Notes: generated by a model from the sequence alone, not told the origin. A DNA stretch of 64,000 nucleotides from Microvirga sp. SRT01 (GCA_018139225.1 JAGSNX010000003.1:62001-126000); one strand, 5' to 3'. Shown: positions 38,609 to 47,945, counted from the first letter of the stretch. A program made the numbers and translations.

Positions 38609-39345
38609 CGGTACGCCGCAGCATTCGTGGCAGCGGTTTGTAAGCCCGCCGGGCCGAGCGACCCGACTGACAGACGCGGGGTTGAATGACGAGCCGAAGC
38701 GTCGAAACGCCCCTTCCTTCAGGGTACCGTCGGGAGGAGCTTTCCTGGCCGTCACCAAACCACCACCCCGGCGAAGGCCGGGGTCCAGTTCGGTAACGCA
38801 CTCCGTCGATGACTGGAGACACCGCAACTGAGCTCCTCACTGGGATGGCAGAAGAGGTTGCGCAGGAATTCCGTCATCAAACAGCTAAAGGTGGAGCGCT
38901 TCAAGGGTCCATCGCTCTCGAGCACCCTCCGTCTCCGCACAAGGGAGGATCGGGTCGGTTCGATTTCCTGTCGTCAGACGCTCAGCGCGACCGCCGTCCG
39001 GCAGGCGCATGAAAGGCGCCCCGACACCGTCACCCCGGACCCCGTACGGGGGTTTCCCGGGGGGCGGGTCGATCGGCACAAGGCTTATACCCCATGCCCG
39101 TTAGGCCATGCACCTTGGAATGAGCCGATGCTCACCCCTTCGGATCGGGACACGTCTCAACTATCCTCGCATGTACTCCCGCGAAGGCGGGAGCCCAGTA
39201 CCGGATCCCCGCCTTCGCGGGGACACATGGCCGATCAATGTCCGACGGGGTGAGTACCTAACGAGTTCGGGAAGACGGGGCCGGCCTACTAATCGACCCG
39301 CAGCCAACCATCTCCGGCATGCCAGCGACAATCCACAGACCCGGC
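38609..39345. repeat. Long intergenic region with palindromic repeats
   Basis: About 740 bases without a convincing gene; open frames here translate repeat sequence. It holds CCCCGGCGAAGGCCGGGG at 38765-38782, and at 39174-39228 two palindromes in tandem, ACTCCCGCGAAGGCGGGAG and then GATCCCCGCCTTCGCGGGGA, with AGCCCAGTACCG between. These are family members of the repeats at 4611, 25631, 46980 and 56160. Confidence 0.75.
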
Positions 39346-39382
39346 ACAAAAGAAAAGGGAGGCCGGCTTGCGCCGACCTCCC
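39346..39382 (-). terminator. Rho-independent terminator of the OmpA gene
   Basis: On the minus strand an 11-bp stem (GGGAGGTCGGC / GCCGGCCTCCC, one mismatch) closes a four-base GCAA loop and is followed by TTTTCTTTTGT. It lies 25 bases beyond the stop of the OmpA-type gene. Confidence 0.85.
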
Positions 39383-39406
39383 CGATCTTGCTCCGAGAGG
39401 AGAGAC

Positions 39407-40531
39407 TTACTGGCCCGAACCCGGACCGTAAGTGATCTCCACGCGACGGTTCTGCACTTCGCGGACGCCATCGGCAGTCTGCACGCGCAGGTTCGTCTCG
39501 CCGAACGCGCTCGTCGTGATGACGCCGTCCGGGATCGAACGCGAGGACATGTACGCCTTCACCGCGTCTGCACGGCGCTGCGACAGGCCCTGGTTGTACT
39601 GCGACGAACCCGAGGTGTCGGTGTAACCGGCCAGCTGGACCTGTGCGTTGCCGCAGGTCTGGTACTGGGTCACGGCGTTGTCGAGGATCGACGCTGCTTC
39701 CGGCGTGATGTCCGACTTGTCCCACTCGAAGAACACGATGAACGGTCCCGGCGAGCATGCGATCGGCTCCGGCGGAGGAGGCGGCGGCGGGGGAGGCGGC
39801 GGCGGCGGCGGCGGCGGCGGCGGGGGAGGAGGAGGCGTCGGCGAACCGAAGTTGTACGTCACGCCGCCCAGGATGCTGTGCGAACGGAAACGGCCATCGA
39901 GATTGCGGTTCGCAACGTCCACCAGCCCAACGCTCTCGGCGTTGAAGAAGCGGTACTTCAGGCTGACGTCGATGTGATCGGTCAGCGGCGCGCGGATGCC
40001 CGCAAGGCCCTGATACGCGAACACCGTGTCCGAATCGGACACCGAGTCGAGGTTCTGGTTCAGCGCGAGGCTCTGCTTCACGCGAGCGACACCGACACCG
40101 CCGCCGACGAAGCCCTGGATGCCGTCGTCTTCACCGAAGTCGAGCAGCGCGTTGACCATGAAGCTGAGCGCCGAGGTGCGGCCGCCAGCCGAGTCATAAA
40201 CGCCGGCCGGAGCGTTCAGGCGGGTGCCTGCACGGTTGGCAAACGGCGTCGTGGTGGTCGACGAATAGCTGTCGACGTCCGCAACGCGGTAACCGACTTC
40301 CGTCTCCAGACGGAAACCGCCGAAGTCGTAACCGATCACGCCGTCGACGTCATAGCCATACTTGTGATCGACGGTGCCAGCATTGCTGAGCGTCCCGATG
40401 TCATAGTCGATATCCTCGACCACCATCGCGCCGCCCTCGATGCCGATGTACCACGAGTTATCGCGGGCCATGGCAGGTGCGGCGAGTGCGGTGGATGCAA
40501 GTGCCAGTACGATGGCAAGCTTCCGCATCAT
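39407..40531 (-). CDS. OmpA family outer-membrane protein with polyproline linker
   Basis: A 374-residue outer-membrane protein. Signal peptide of about 22 residues (ends APAMA). Residues about 25-225 form an OmpA/OmpW-like eight-strand barrel. A linker of 22 consecutive prolines joins it to the C-terminal OmpA domain, which binds peptidoglycan (VFFEWDKSDITPEAASILDN; GYTDTSGSSQYNQGLSQRRA; the NRRVEI end). The barrel anchors in the outer membrane and the C-terminal domain ties it to the wall. It has its own terminator, so it is likely monocistronic and highly expressed. Confidence 0.93.
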   Translation of the reverse strand: MMRKLAIVLALASTALAAPAMARDNSWYIGIEGGAMVVEDIDYDIGTLSNAGTVDHKYGYDVDGVIGYDFGGFRLETEVGYRVADVDSYSSTTTTPFANRAGTRLNAPAGVYDSAGGRTSALSFMVNALLDFGEDDGIQGFVGGGVGVARVKQSLALNQNLDSVSDSDTVFAYQGLAGIRAPLTDHIDVSLKYRFFNAESVGLVDVANRNLDGRFRSHSILGGVTYNFGSPTPPPPPPPPPPPPPPPPPPPPPPEPIACSPGPFIVFFEWDKSDITPEAASILDNAVTQYQTCGNAQVQLAGYTDTSGSSQYNQGLSQRRADAVKAYMSSRSIPDGVITTSAFGETNLRVQTADGVREVQNRRVEITYGPGSGQ

Positions 40532-40647
40532 ATTCCCCTTTCTTAAAGTGTCACTACGGACAGGGCAAACTCACTATCCCGCGGATGGTTTCCAGACAAG
40601 GCGACATTGTTCCGCGACTGTTGCCGCAGCGCAACACCAATTTTCGC

Positions 40648-41145
40648 TCAGGGGGCGATCAGCCCGTGCGTGCGGAGCGCCACCAGCATTGCGGCTATCG
40701 CTCGACGCACCTCGATATCGATTACATTTCCGCCACTTGGCGTCGGAACAGCGGGCTGCTGCGCGCCCAGCACCGGCGTTCCGCCGATGACGATGCGCCG
40801 TGCCGAAATAATACCGGTTTCCCAGGAACCCGCGACGTAGCGAAGGACCTGCTGCGCGCTGGCATCCCACACGGACCATCCTTCCGTGGGTCGAAGGAAC
40901 CGCCAGCCACCTTCGGTCCACATCGCGATGCTCGAAGCGTTCCCCGCCCAGCTGCCCTCGGGCACATGCCCGACGATCCAGCATTGCCCCGGCATCGGAA
41001 CCGACGGCGGCACGTCGACTCCGGCGGCCAGGACGCTCGACTGCACGCCCGCATCGAGCAACGTCAGCGCCTCGTTGTGCACCATCTCCTTCTGCGCCTG
41101 TCCCGGCTCGATCAGCGGCATCCCCAGTCTTGCGGTCGTTTCCAT
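40648..41145 (-). CDS. DUF2793 protein, GTA tail-fibre/head-spike-like
   Basis: A 165-residue protein with the DUF2793 pattern: LGMPLIEPGQAQKEMVHNEAL at the start, then QCWIVGHVPEGSWAGNASSIAMW and GWSVWDASAQQ. In Rhodobacter capsulatus a DUF2793 protein encoded outside the main GTA cluster is, as I recall, the tail-fibre protein; here the gene directly follows the hub gene. Its last 40 residues are helical and could form a short trimer stalk. It is the last gene of the cluster. Confidence 0.75.
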   Translation of the reverse strand: METTARLGMPLIEPGQAQKEMVHNEALTLLDAGVQSSVLAAGVDVPPSVPMPGQCWIVGHVPEGSWAGNASSIAMWTEGGWRFLRPTEGWSVWDASAQQVLRYVAGSWETGIISARRIVIGGTPVLGAQQPAVPTPSGGNVIDIEVRRAIAAMLVALRTHGLIAP

Positions 41146-41167
41146 CGTCAGTCTCCCAATTTTAACG

Positions 41168-43297
41168 TCAGCCGAGGGTGATCGTTAGGGGCGCGGAGTC
41201 TCCCCACATACCCTGTTGCCGCACCGCCATCGTCGGGCCGCCCGCGCATTCCGCCGCGGTCAGCGTCAGCATCGCCGTATCCAGAACCCGCTCCTCGACG
41301 GCGCCGCCACGATCCAGCGTCACGGCCCAGCGCTCGCTTTCCTCCCCCCGCGGCACATCCACCCCGTCGATCCAGCGCCACCCGAGCCGGCTCCGTCGCG
41401 TCCAGCGCACCACCGCGCCGCCATCCGGCATAGGCTCCACCCGAGCCCCTACCGGCGAGGGCGGGCGCACGGACGTACCGCTCAACCGCAGCCGTCCCTC
41501 CACCGCCGCGCCATCGCCGAGTCCAGTCGCCAGAATGCGCACCGTCCGCCCCATCGCCGCGATCGGCAGGTCGATCGTCCGGGCCGTCTCCCCGTCGAGC
41601 ACCGCAAAGGCGTCGCCCGTCGCCATCCGTCCGCTCGCACGGCGTCCGCGCAGCAGCCGCGACAGGCGCCAGCGCCCCTCCCCCAATGGTTCGGCACGCC
41701 CGAACTGCACCAGCTCGTCGCCCGCCACCGCCAGATTGGCACCGCGATCCAGCGCCGCCTCGTCCGCGTCCGTCAGCATCATGTCGCCCCGCGCCAGCCG
41801 CACCACGATCGCGCCTGCGGTGTCGAACAGCGTCGCCGGCGCCTCGCCCGGCGCCTGTTCCACGATCCCGACGATCCCCGATGCCGCGGTACCGCCCGCC
41901 GGCGTCCAGCTCGCGCCGTCGTCGGCACTCCACAACAACGCCGCTGACCGCCACCCGCGCCCCTCGCCCGCCGCGATCACCGTCAGACGTGGCTGATTGA
42001 GCAGCGTGTCGTCCAGCGGCAACGTCTCCGCCAGCACCAGCAGCGTCGCGCCGATCCGCTCATCCGCCGCCCCCGCCACCCGCCCGCTCGTCCCCGCGAC
42101 AGACATCGTCGCCGCCGTGACCGGCACCAGCGTCAGCCGCATCGCCAGCCCCTCGACCGCCGCCTCCATCACCCGCCAGCGCCCCGTCTCACCGGCAACC
42201 CGCACGATCCGGCCCGGCACGATCGCCATCCCGTCCAGCCCCAGCGTCACCACCCGCCGCACCCGCTCGGTCCGTGCCCGCGCCAGCATCGCCTCCGCCA
42301 GCGTCCGCGCCGCATCCGCGCCCAGCGCGGCCGGCATCTCCACCCGCTCCTCGCGCCGCGATCCCGCCAGACCGCGCGCCCGCTGCAACCCCGCCTGCCA
42401 GTCGCGCGCCGGATCGTAGTGGCTGACCGAGACCACGCCCGGCACCGTGTCCGCGGGCGCGGTCGTTCGCTGTCGCGCCGCCCCGTCCAGCCCCGGCGCG
42501 CTGACGCCCGGATCGGCGATCTCCAGCACCGCCTCGCCGTCCTGATGCCAGCGCACCGTATCGCCGTCCGCGGCCCACCAGCCGCTGCCCGCCTGCGCCA
42601 TCAGCGCCAGCACGTCTCGCGCCGTCCCGCTGGCGGCGAACCCGTCGAGCGTCGCCGTGCCGCCGCCCGTCACCGGCCCGCACGCCGCCCCGATCGCGCC
42701 CACCGTCACCGCCCCCTCGTCGGCGATCACCTCGAATGTCAGCGACGGGATGCGATTGCCGAAATCCGCCAGGGCCAGCCCCTCGAACACCGCATAGGCC
42801 ATGCCGCGATACGCCGGCGTCACCGGATCGGCCGAGGCGATCAGCGGATCGACCGCCTGATCTTCCCCACCCGAATGCACCCGCAGGACGCCCGCTGCCT
42901 TCATGTCGCCCGCCGCCCCGCGCAGCAGCTTCCCGTCCGCCCAAATCCGCCCCACGCCCCGGATCGCCCGCGCGGACAGCAGCACCGCGAATGACGCCGA
43001 ATAGCTGTAGCTCGTCGTTGTGGGCTGGCCCTTGCCGCCACCCGCGCGGCCGCGGCTCTCGATCAGGTCGGTCGACCAGATCACCGTTCCCGCCACCCGC
43101 ATCGTCCCGAACAACAGCGGGATCGCGCTTCCATAGGAGGAGGTCTGCACCCGCAACTCGGTTAGCCGCGGTCCTGTCCGCCCCCTCGGCCGCGCCCAGG
43201 TCGCGTGATCGATCGCATTGCCCAGCAAGCTGCCGATCGCGCCCCCGACCGGTCCGCCGATCGCCGTCCCCAGCCCCGTCAGCACCAATGTCGCCAT
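41168..43297 (-). CDS. GTA tail hub protein (gp15-like), short form
   Basis: A 709-residue tail-tip protein. The hydrophobic Gly-rich N-terminus (LVLTGLGTAIGGPVGGAIGS) precedes the region LTELRVQTSSYGSAIPLLFG with WSTDLIES and GRIWADGKLL, the hub-like fold of GTA gp15/lambda gpJ-type proteins. VRRVVTLGLDGMAIVPGRIV is the Phage-tail_3-like segment. The RcGTA homologue has, from memory, about 1300 residues including a TIM-barrel domain near the N-terminus, which is not evident here. The protein should contact the recipient cell at the tail tip. It starts three bases after the NlpC/P60 gene. Confidence 0.85.
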   Translation of the reverse strand: MATLVLTGLGTAIGGPVGGAIGSLLGNAIDHATWARPRGRTGPRLTELRVQTSSYGSAIPLLFGTMRVAGTVIWSTDLIESRGRAGGGKGQPTTTSYSYSASFAVLLSARAIRGVGRIWADGKLLRGAAGDMKAAGVLRVHSGGEDQAVDPLIASADPVTPAYRGMAYAVFEGLALADFGNRIPSLTFEVIADEGAVTVGAIGAACGPVTGGGTATLDGFAASGTARDVLALMAQAGSGWWAADGDTVRWHQDGEAVLEIADPGVSAPGLDGAARQRTTAPADTVPGVVSVSHYDPARDWQAGLQRARGLAGSRREERVEMPAALGADAARTLAEAMLARARTERVRRVVTLGLDGMAIVPGRIVRVAGETGRWRVMEAAVEGLAMRLTLVPVTAATMSVAGTSGRVAGAADERIGATLLVLAETLPLDDTLLNQPRLTVIAAGEGRGWRSAALLWSADDGASWTPAGGTAASGIVGIVEQAPGEAPATLFDTAGAIVVRLARGDMMLTDADEAALDRGANLAVAGDELVQFGRAEPLGEGRWRLSRLLRGRRASGRMATGDAFAVLDGETARTIDLPIAAMGRTVRILATGLGDGAAVEGRLRLSGTSVRPPSPVGARVEPMPDGGAVVRWTRRSRLGWRWIDGVDVPRGEESERWAVTLDRGGAVEERVLDTAMLTLTAAECAGGPTMAVRQQGMWGDSAPLTITLG

Positions 43298-43300
43298 CGT

Positions 43301-43666
43301 CTATTCCCCCCGCCAGATCCCCAAGACCGGCCACGCCACCGCCCCCGGCCGCTCGACCACCCGCCGCAGCCCGACATCGGCGTGGATCAGCCCGCTCCCC
43401 GTCCACACGCCCAGATGCAGTTGCCCCGGCCCGGTCCGCGTCAGCAGCACCGCCCCCGGCGCCAGCGTCCCCCGTCCCATCACCGCATCCAGCATCGCGG
43501 CGATCCGCCCCGGCTCCCCGCCCCGCAGCGGATAGCCCGTCGGCGCGGCGCACCCCGTCGCCAGCGCCACCAGCCCGACGCAGTCCAGCCCGGTCGCCGG
43601 ATCGCGCCCGTGCAACCGGAACCGCACGCCCACCATGCTGCGGGCGGCGTCCACGACCCGGCTCAC
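43301..43666 (-). CDS. NlpC/P60 family peptidase (GTA gp14-like)
   Basis: A 121-residue cell-wall peptidase. The start is GTG in a GTGA overlap with the DUF2163 gene (VSRVVDAARSMVGVRFRLHG). The catalytic Cys is in TGLDCVGLVALA and the His in GQLHLGVWTG, with a further His in LIHAD. In GTAs and siphophages this tail-tip peptidase cuts peptidoglycan during DNA entry. Confidence 0.87.
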   Translation of the reverse strand: MSRVVDAARSMVGVRFRLHGRDPATGLDCVGLVALATGCAAPTGYPLRGGEPGRIAAMLDAVMGRGTLAPGAVLLTRTGPGQLHLGVWTGSGLIHADVGLRRVVERPGAVAWPVLGIWRGE

Positions 43667-44463
43667 GCGCCCGGATACCGCGTCAGCAGGTCGATCCCCG
43701 GCAGATGCGGCTCCCCGCGAAAATTTACGGCGTTCCCGAACCGCGCCGCGCACGTCGCCAGCGTCTTGTCGCAACCCTCGGTCACCTCGACCAACGCGCC
43801 GGCCGCGACCGCCAGCCGCGGCAGCTCCACCAGCGTCACGATCGGACCCGTCGCCCCCGCGATCCGCGCCTCCAGTCCGCTGTTCGCGCCGCCGAACCAG
43901 CGCAGCCGCCCGCCCGCGCACCCCTCCGCCGCCGCGTCCAGCGTCACCACCGCGCCGTCGCTCGCCACCACCCTTGCGAACCGCACGCGACCGGCCATCG
44001 CCACCCGGCACCGCGCATCGCCCAGTTCCGCGCGGCACGCCGCACTCGTCTCCTCCGCCACCGGCCGGTCGAGCACCCCCGCGATCCCGCGCAACTCCGC
44101 GGTGAAGCCGCCATCCGCCATCGCCACCTCCCCGATCGTCCCGCTGCCCAGATCGACGCGTCCCCCACCGCCGCTCCAGTCGACTGCGAACACGCTCACC
44201 CGCGCGCCGTCCCAGCGGCCCGCCAGCAAATCCGCCTCGCCGATCGCCGCGCCCGTCAGCGCGCCCGAAACGTCCATCGTATCCGGCTCCAGCCCATCGC
44301 TGCGTACGATCGCCGAGGGCAGCATCCCGGGCGCGGCGCGGTGCACCAGCCCGTTCACCGCCAGATCGCGGTCATGCGCGGTCAGCCCGATCGTCACCCC
44401 GTCGCGCCGCTCCAGCCGCCAGCACAAGGCCACCGTGGCCAACGGCTCCGCCAGCCAGTTCAC
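43663..44463 (-). CDS. DUF2163 tail-tip protein (GTA gp13-like)
   Basis: A 266-residue protein with the DUF2163/BR0599 pattern: ALCWRLERRDGVTIGLTAHDRD at the start and a C-terminal CDKTLATCAARFGNAVNFRG with conserved Cys residues that in RcGTA gp13 are thought to hold an iron-sulfur cluster. The start is GTG, overlapping the stop of the DUF2460 fusion gene (GTGA). It forms part of the tail-tip plug between the distal ring and the hub. Confidence 0.87.
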   Translation of the reverse strand: MNWLAEPLATVALCWRLERRDGVTIGLTAHDRDLAVNGLVHRAAPGMLPSAIVRSDGLEPDTMDVSGALTGAAIGEADLLAGRWDGARVSVFAVDWSGGGGRVDLGSGTIGEVAMADGGFTAELRGIAGVLDRPVAEETSAACRAELGDARCRVAMAGRVRFARVVASDGAVVTLDAAAEGCAGGRLRWFGGANSGLEARIAGATGPIVTLVELPRLAVAAGALVEVTEGCDKTLATCAARFGNAVNFRGEPHLPGIDLLTRYPGA

Positions 44464-46721
44464 GCCACCACCTCGCGCAGTTCGACCAGCGGGACCGACG
44501 CCGCCGCCCCCGCACCGAACGTCTGCCGCTGCACGCTCAGCCGGTCCTCCGCGAACCGCACCGGCACGTCGAACCGAAAGCTGGCGGTCACGACCCGGCC
44601 CGCCGCCGGGGCGATGTCCAGCGTCACCCAGCCGCCGGCCTCGATCGCGAACCCCGCCGCGACCCCGTCGACTGCGACGGCGACGCTCCCAGCCTCCGGC
44701 CGCGTGATCCGCCGCACGCTCGCGCCATAATGCTTCACCAGCGCGAACCGCCGGATCGCACCGTCACCCACCCCGATCCGCTCGCCGGTGCCCGCGAAAT
44801 CGAACGGATCGCGCAACCGGAACCCGCGCGCCGGCCCCATCCGTGCGCGAAAGAACGCCAGCAGGGTCGCGATATCCGCCTCCGACCGCACCCCCGGCCC
44901 GACATCGTAACGGGTCAGCGCCTCCGCCCAGCCGGCGTTGCGCTGTTCAGTGCCGCCCGCCGAGGTCAGGATCGCGGTGGAGAATCCCGGCGCCACCTCC
45001 GCCTCGCGTCCCAGCGCCAGCGGGAACATCACGTCGTCGAACGCCTGCACGTCCTCGTCTCCCCGAAAGTGGATGAATCCGTCGCGCATCACCTGCGGCA
45101 GCGCCCACAGGACCGTCGCCGCTACGCCCCGCGCTTGCGCCGCCCCCGCCGCGGCATCGATCGCCGCCCATTGCCCGGCATCCTCGCGCCGCAGCACGAA
45201 GCCCGACAGATAATGTTGCCGCGCCGCCGGATAGCCCAGCCGCGCCTCCGCTGCCGCGACACCCGCGCGGGTCGAGGCGGTGTCGCCCGTCGCCGCCCAG
45301 TCGTAATCCTCCAGCTGCAGGACATCGAACGCCGGGCTGGCCCAGCCCACCGGCATGTTCGCGCGCTTCGCCTCGGGCGACAGCGGGTCGAGTATCGTCG
45401 GCAGATACGCCAGCAGATGCGTCTCGCACCCCGGCGCGGCATCCCGCGCCGCCGCCGTCAGCGCCGCCGTCGATGCCGCCAGACACGCCCCCGCCCGGTC
45501 CAGCGTCGCACGCTCCGCCGCCGTCTTCGGCCCCCGCATCGATACGATCGGCACCGGCGCGAACGCCGCGACCGCCGCCGCATCGTACAGGCACGGCGCG
45601 TGGTTCGCGGGCTGCACCCACCACCACGGCTCCCCCACCTGGAACTTCGGCGGCAGCCCAGCCTCCAGCGCGACCCCCATGAACGCCCGCGCCACGGCCT
45701 GCAGATACGCCATCGCCGCGCCATTGGCCGGGCTCAGGAGCGTCGACGGCGGCACCCAGCCGGTCAGCGCCGGCGAGCCGTCCGCCGCGCGCTGCTTCCA
45801 CGCCGCCGGACAATGCGCGTCGAACAGCTCGTACGACAGCGACCAGATCACGCCGTACCCCAGCGCCTTCGCCCGTCTGGCGAAATCCCGGTGCCACGCC
45901 GCGCACGGTCTGTTCAGCGCGCCACCCGTCAGCGTCACGACACCACCGGAGAGCCGGAAATAATGGCTCATCCCGACATAATGGACGATCGCCCCACGGT
46001 ACCCCAGGTGCAGCGCATTCCGCAGCAGCCGCGCCGGCGTCAGGTTGTAACTGTCGTCGTATCCGCTCGCGATGCCCAGCTCATGCTCGGGCACCACCGC
46101 CTCGCCGATCGCCAGTACCGATCCCGGCCCGTCGCAGGCGATGTCGGTCAGCTCGACCCAGCCCTCCGCCGCCACCGGCAGATCGACCGCCATACCGGTA
46201 TAGCCCGGCGCGACCAGCGACACGAACATCCGGTCGACATCGCCCGCGAACACCGGGTCCGCCTCCCCCGGCAACAGGAATCCGCCGTCCAGATCGGCGA
46301 AGTCCAGCGACACCACCGCATCCTCCGCCGCACCGACCGCATAGTTCCACAACCGCACATACCAGGCCCGCGCCACGCCGCCCGCGTCGCGCCCCTCGAT
46401 CGTGAGCACCGGACCATTGACGGCATCCAGCGCCCGCACGCCAAAGGACCGCCACCGGAACCGCAACCGGCACGCCCGGAAATCGCGACTGGTCTGATAC
46501 GCCAGCAGCGGATGATCCCAGCGATCCTCGCTCGCCCAGATCAGCCCCGCCAGATCGTCCTGCCGCTGGAACGTGCAATCGACGCGCAGGCCATCCGCCG
46601 CAACCGTCGTCACCGCCGCCATCATCGGCCGCGGAAAATCCACCGTCCAGAACCGCGCATCGAACCGCGTCACCACGCCCTCCGCCTGCACGCCCCGCTT
46701 CGCGCACAACCAATGCCCCAT
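44460..46721 (-). CDS. Tail protein with TIM-barrel-like domain fused to a DUF2460 (GTA gp12) domain
   Basis: A 753-residue protein. Residues 1-205 are beta-rich (RFDARFWTVDFPRPMMAAV onward). About 210-570 is a TIM-barrel-like domain that resembles glycoside hydrolase or non-contractile sheath-type phage domains (LGYRGAIVHYVGMSHYFRL; GYGVIWSLSYELFD; FQVGEPWWWVQP; FDVLQLEDYDW). From 575 to the end is DUF2460 (GFSTAILTSAGGTEQRNAGW; FFRARMGPARGFRLRDPFDF), the distal tail protein gp12, usually about 200 residues alone. Candidate acidic residues of a hydrolase are Glu in YELFD and GEPWWW, but catalysis is not proven. The gene is last before a 458-base gap and overlaps the DUF2163 gene. Confidence 0.82.
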   Translation of the reverse strand: MGHWLCAKRGVQAEGVVTRFDARFWTVDFPRPMMAAVTTVAADGLRVDCTFQRQDDLAGLIWASEDRWDHPLLAYQTSRDFRACRLRFRWRSFGVRALDAVNGPVLTIEGRDAGGVARAWYVRLWNYAVGAAEDAVVSLDFADLDGGFLLPGEADPVFAGDVDRMFVSLVAPGYTGMAVDLPVAAEGWVELTDIACDGPGSVLAIGEAVVPEHELGIASGYDDSYNLTPARLLRNALHLGYRGAIVHYVGMSHYFRLSGGVVTLTGGALNRPCAAWHRDFARRAKALGYGVIWSLSYELFDAHCPAAWKQRAADGSPALTGWVPPSTLLSPANGAAMAYLQAVARAFMGVALEAGLPPKFQVGEPWWWVQPANHAPCLYDAAAVAAFAPVPIVSMRGPKTAAERATLDRAGACLAASTAALTAAARDAAPGCETHLLAYLPTILDPLSPEAKRANMPVGWASPAFDVLQLEDYDWAATGDTASTRAGVAAAEARLGYPAARQHYLSGFVLRREDAGQWAAIDAAAGAAQARGVAATVLWALPQVMRDGFIHFRGDEDVQAFDDVMFPLALGREAEVAPGFSTAILTSAGGTEQRNAGWAEALTRYDVGPGVRSEADIATLLAFFRARMGPARGFRLRDPFDFAGTGERIGVGDGAIRRFALVKHYGASVRRITRPEAGSVAVAVDGVAAGFAIEAGGWVTLDIAPAAGRVVTASFRFDVPVRFAEDRLSVQRQTFGAGAAASVPLVELREVVA

Positions 46722-47179
46722 GCTCGCCCCCCTCTTTGTCGTGCTTCGTCGCGCCTGCGCACTCGATCCGCCCCGACACCCGGACGATCGTAACTTCGCA
46801 CCTCCCCGGCGAAGGCCGGGGCCCAGTTGCCGCCAATCGAGTGAGTCTCACCACAAACGCCAAGCTGGACCCCGGCCTCCGCCGGGGAGGTGTAGAGGAG
46901 CGAACGCCAAAATCTCCCTCTGCCCTCGGGAGAGGGAAGGGTGAGGCCCCTGCCTACGCCCGCGACCCTGCTCCACCCCTGTGCTCCCGCGAAGGCGGGA
47001 GCCCAGTTGGCCGACAGGATGTCGACCGCCGACAATCCCCTTGTCTCCGGCCTCGCCCCATAGCGATCCGCGCCGTGCCCCACGGACACGCAGCCCCCCT
47101 CATGCCGGGACAGGCCCGGCATGACGGAGAACGCCTACCTTGCCGCGCCCCCGAACCATCGCCCCGGACGAAAAGCCCT
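46722..47179. repeat. Intergenic gap inside the GTA cluster, packed with palindromes
   Basis: No gene is seen. At 46801 and 46862 stand two facing copies of the CCCCGGCGAAGGCCGGGG family (the second as CCCCGGCCTCCGCCGGGG). Next come a CTCCCTC/GAGAGGGA hairpin near 46914, ACTCCCGC-type GTGCTCCCGCGAAGGCGGGA at 46981, and CATGCCGGGACAGGCCCGGC at 47101 followed by ATG. It is the longest gap in an otherwise tight cluster and separates the tape measure gene from the tail-tip genes. Confidence 0.8.
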
Positions 47180-47749
47180 CTACCCCTCCAGTGCCCCCCG
47201 CACCGCGCGCGCCACCTGCCGTCCGGATCGCCGCAGCACCTCCGCCGACTCGCCCGCCCCGGCGTGAACGCTGATCGCCACCCGAACCTCCCGCCCGAAA
47301 CCGCCGGTCGCACCACCGGACAGCGTCTCGATCCGCCCGCTCGATGTCGGCACGAACACCTCCGGCCCGCGTTCGCCGACCGTATAGACCCGCCCCGGCG
47401 ACACCGGCCCGCCCGTCGCCCGCCCCGGCGCACCGAGCAGTCCACCCAGCACCGACCCCAGCGATCCGATAGGTCCCGATGAACCGCCACCGAAGATACT
47501 GTCCAACCCCATCCGCAAAGCTCGCGCCGCGATTTGATCCAGTGCTTGGATTGCAAAGTTCTTCAGGTCGTTGAAAGCAAATGAGCCGGTCCGTGCTGCG
47601 GTCAACAGCGACATCTCCAGTCGCATCCTCGCCCGTTCGGCAGCATCGCCCATGCAATCGATCAGTTCGTCCCGCATCATCGCCACGTCCCGCGCGAACG
47701 CCGCCGTATCGGCGCGCACCGCCACCACCGTCTCGTCCAGCTCATCCAT
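47180..47749 (-). CDS. Short tail tape measure protein (GTA gp11-like)
   Basis: A 189-residue protein. The N-terminal two-thirds is helical (DELDETVVAVRADTAAFARD; AARTGSFAFNDLKNFAIQAL) and the Gly-rich part GRATGGPVSPGRVYTVGERG is the conserved tape-measure C-terminal block. The length sets a short tail, in line with GTA tape measures near 200 residues and far below those of lytic siphophages. The ATG overlaps the stop of the chaperone gene by eight bases. Confidence 0.85.
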   Translation of the reverse strand: MDELDETVVAVRADTAAFARDVAMMRDELIDCMGDAAERARMRLEMSLLTAARTGSFAFNDLKNFAIQALDQIAARALRMGLDSIFGGGSSGPIGSLGSVLGGLLGAPGRATGGPVSPGRVYTVGERGPEVFVPTSSGRIETLSGGATGGFGREVRVAISVHAGAGESAEVLRRSGRQVARAVRGALEG

Positions 47750-47945
47750 CCGGAAACGCCTCCCGCATCCGCGCGATCAGGCCAGCGTCGGGCGGCTCGC
47801 CCCCACCCGCACCCGCCTCGCCCGACATCGCCCGCACCACCGCGCCCAGTTCCGCCGGCGTCGCCCGCCAGAACGCATCCGGCGACCACCCCAGCACCGC
47901 GCCCGCCATCCCCGCCAGCCGCCCAGCGGCGTCCGCGAACGTCAC
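47742..47945 (-). CDS. Tail assembly chaperone-like protein (gp10.1-like)
   Basis: A 67-residue protein with the pattern GRLAGMAGAVLGWSPDAFWR and ATPAELGAVVRAMSG, which fits the small phage tail assembly chaperone family (TIGR02216/PF09550) between gp10 and the tape measure in GTA clusters. It starts at GTG in a GTGA overlap with the gp10 gene. Confidence 0.8.
   Translation of the reverse strand: MTFADAAGRLAGMAGAVLGWSPDAFWRATPAELGAVVRAMSGEAGAGGGEPPDAGLIARMREAFPDG

Noticed and set aside
38858..39253. 131-codon plus-strand frame in the gap before the OmpA gene.
   Set aside because: It translates palindromic repeats and has no ribosome-binding site or recognisable domain.
42736..44730. Long plus-strand frame across the GTA tail-tip genes.
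   Set aside because: Pro/Arg/Ser-rich antisense of clear DUF2163, NlpC/P60 and hub genes.
46801..47127. Possible CRISPR-like array from repeated palindromes in the GTA gap.
   Set aside because: The repeats belong to different families, are inverted rather than direct and have no regular spacers; no cas genes are present.
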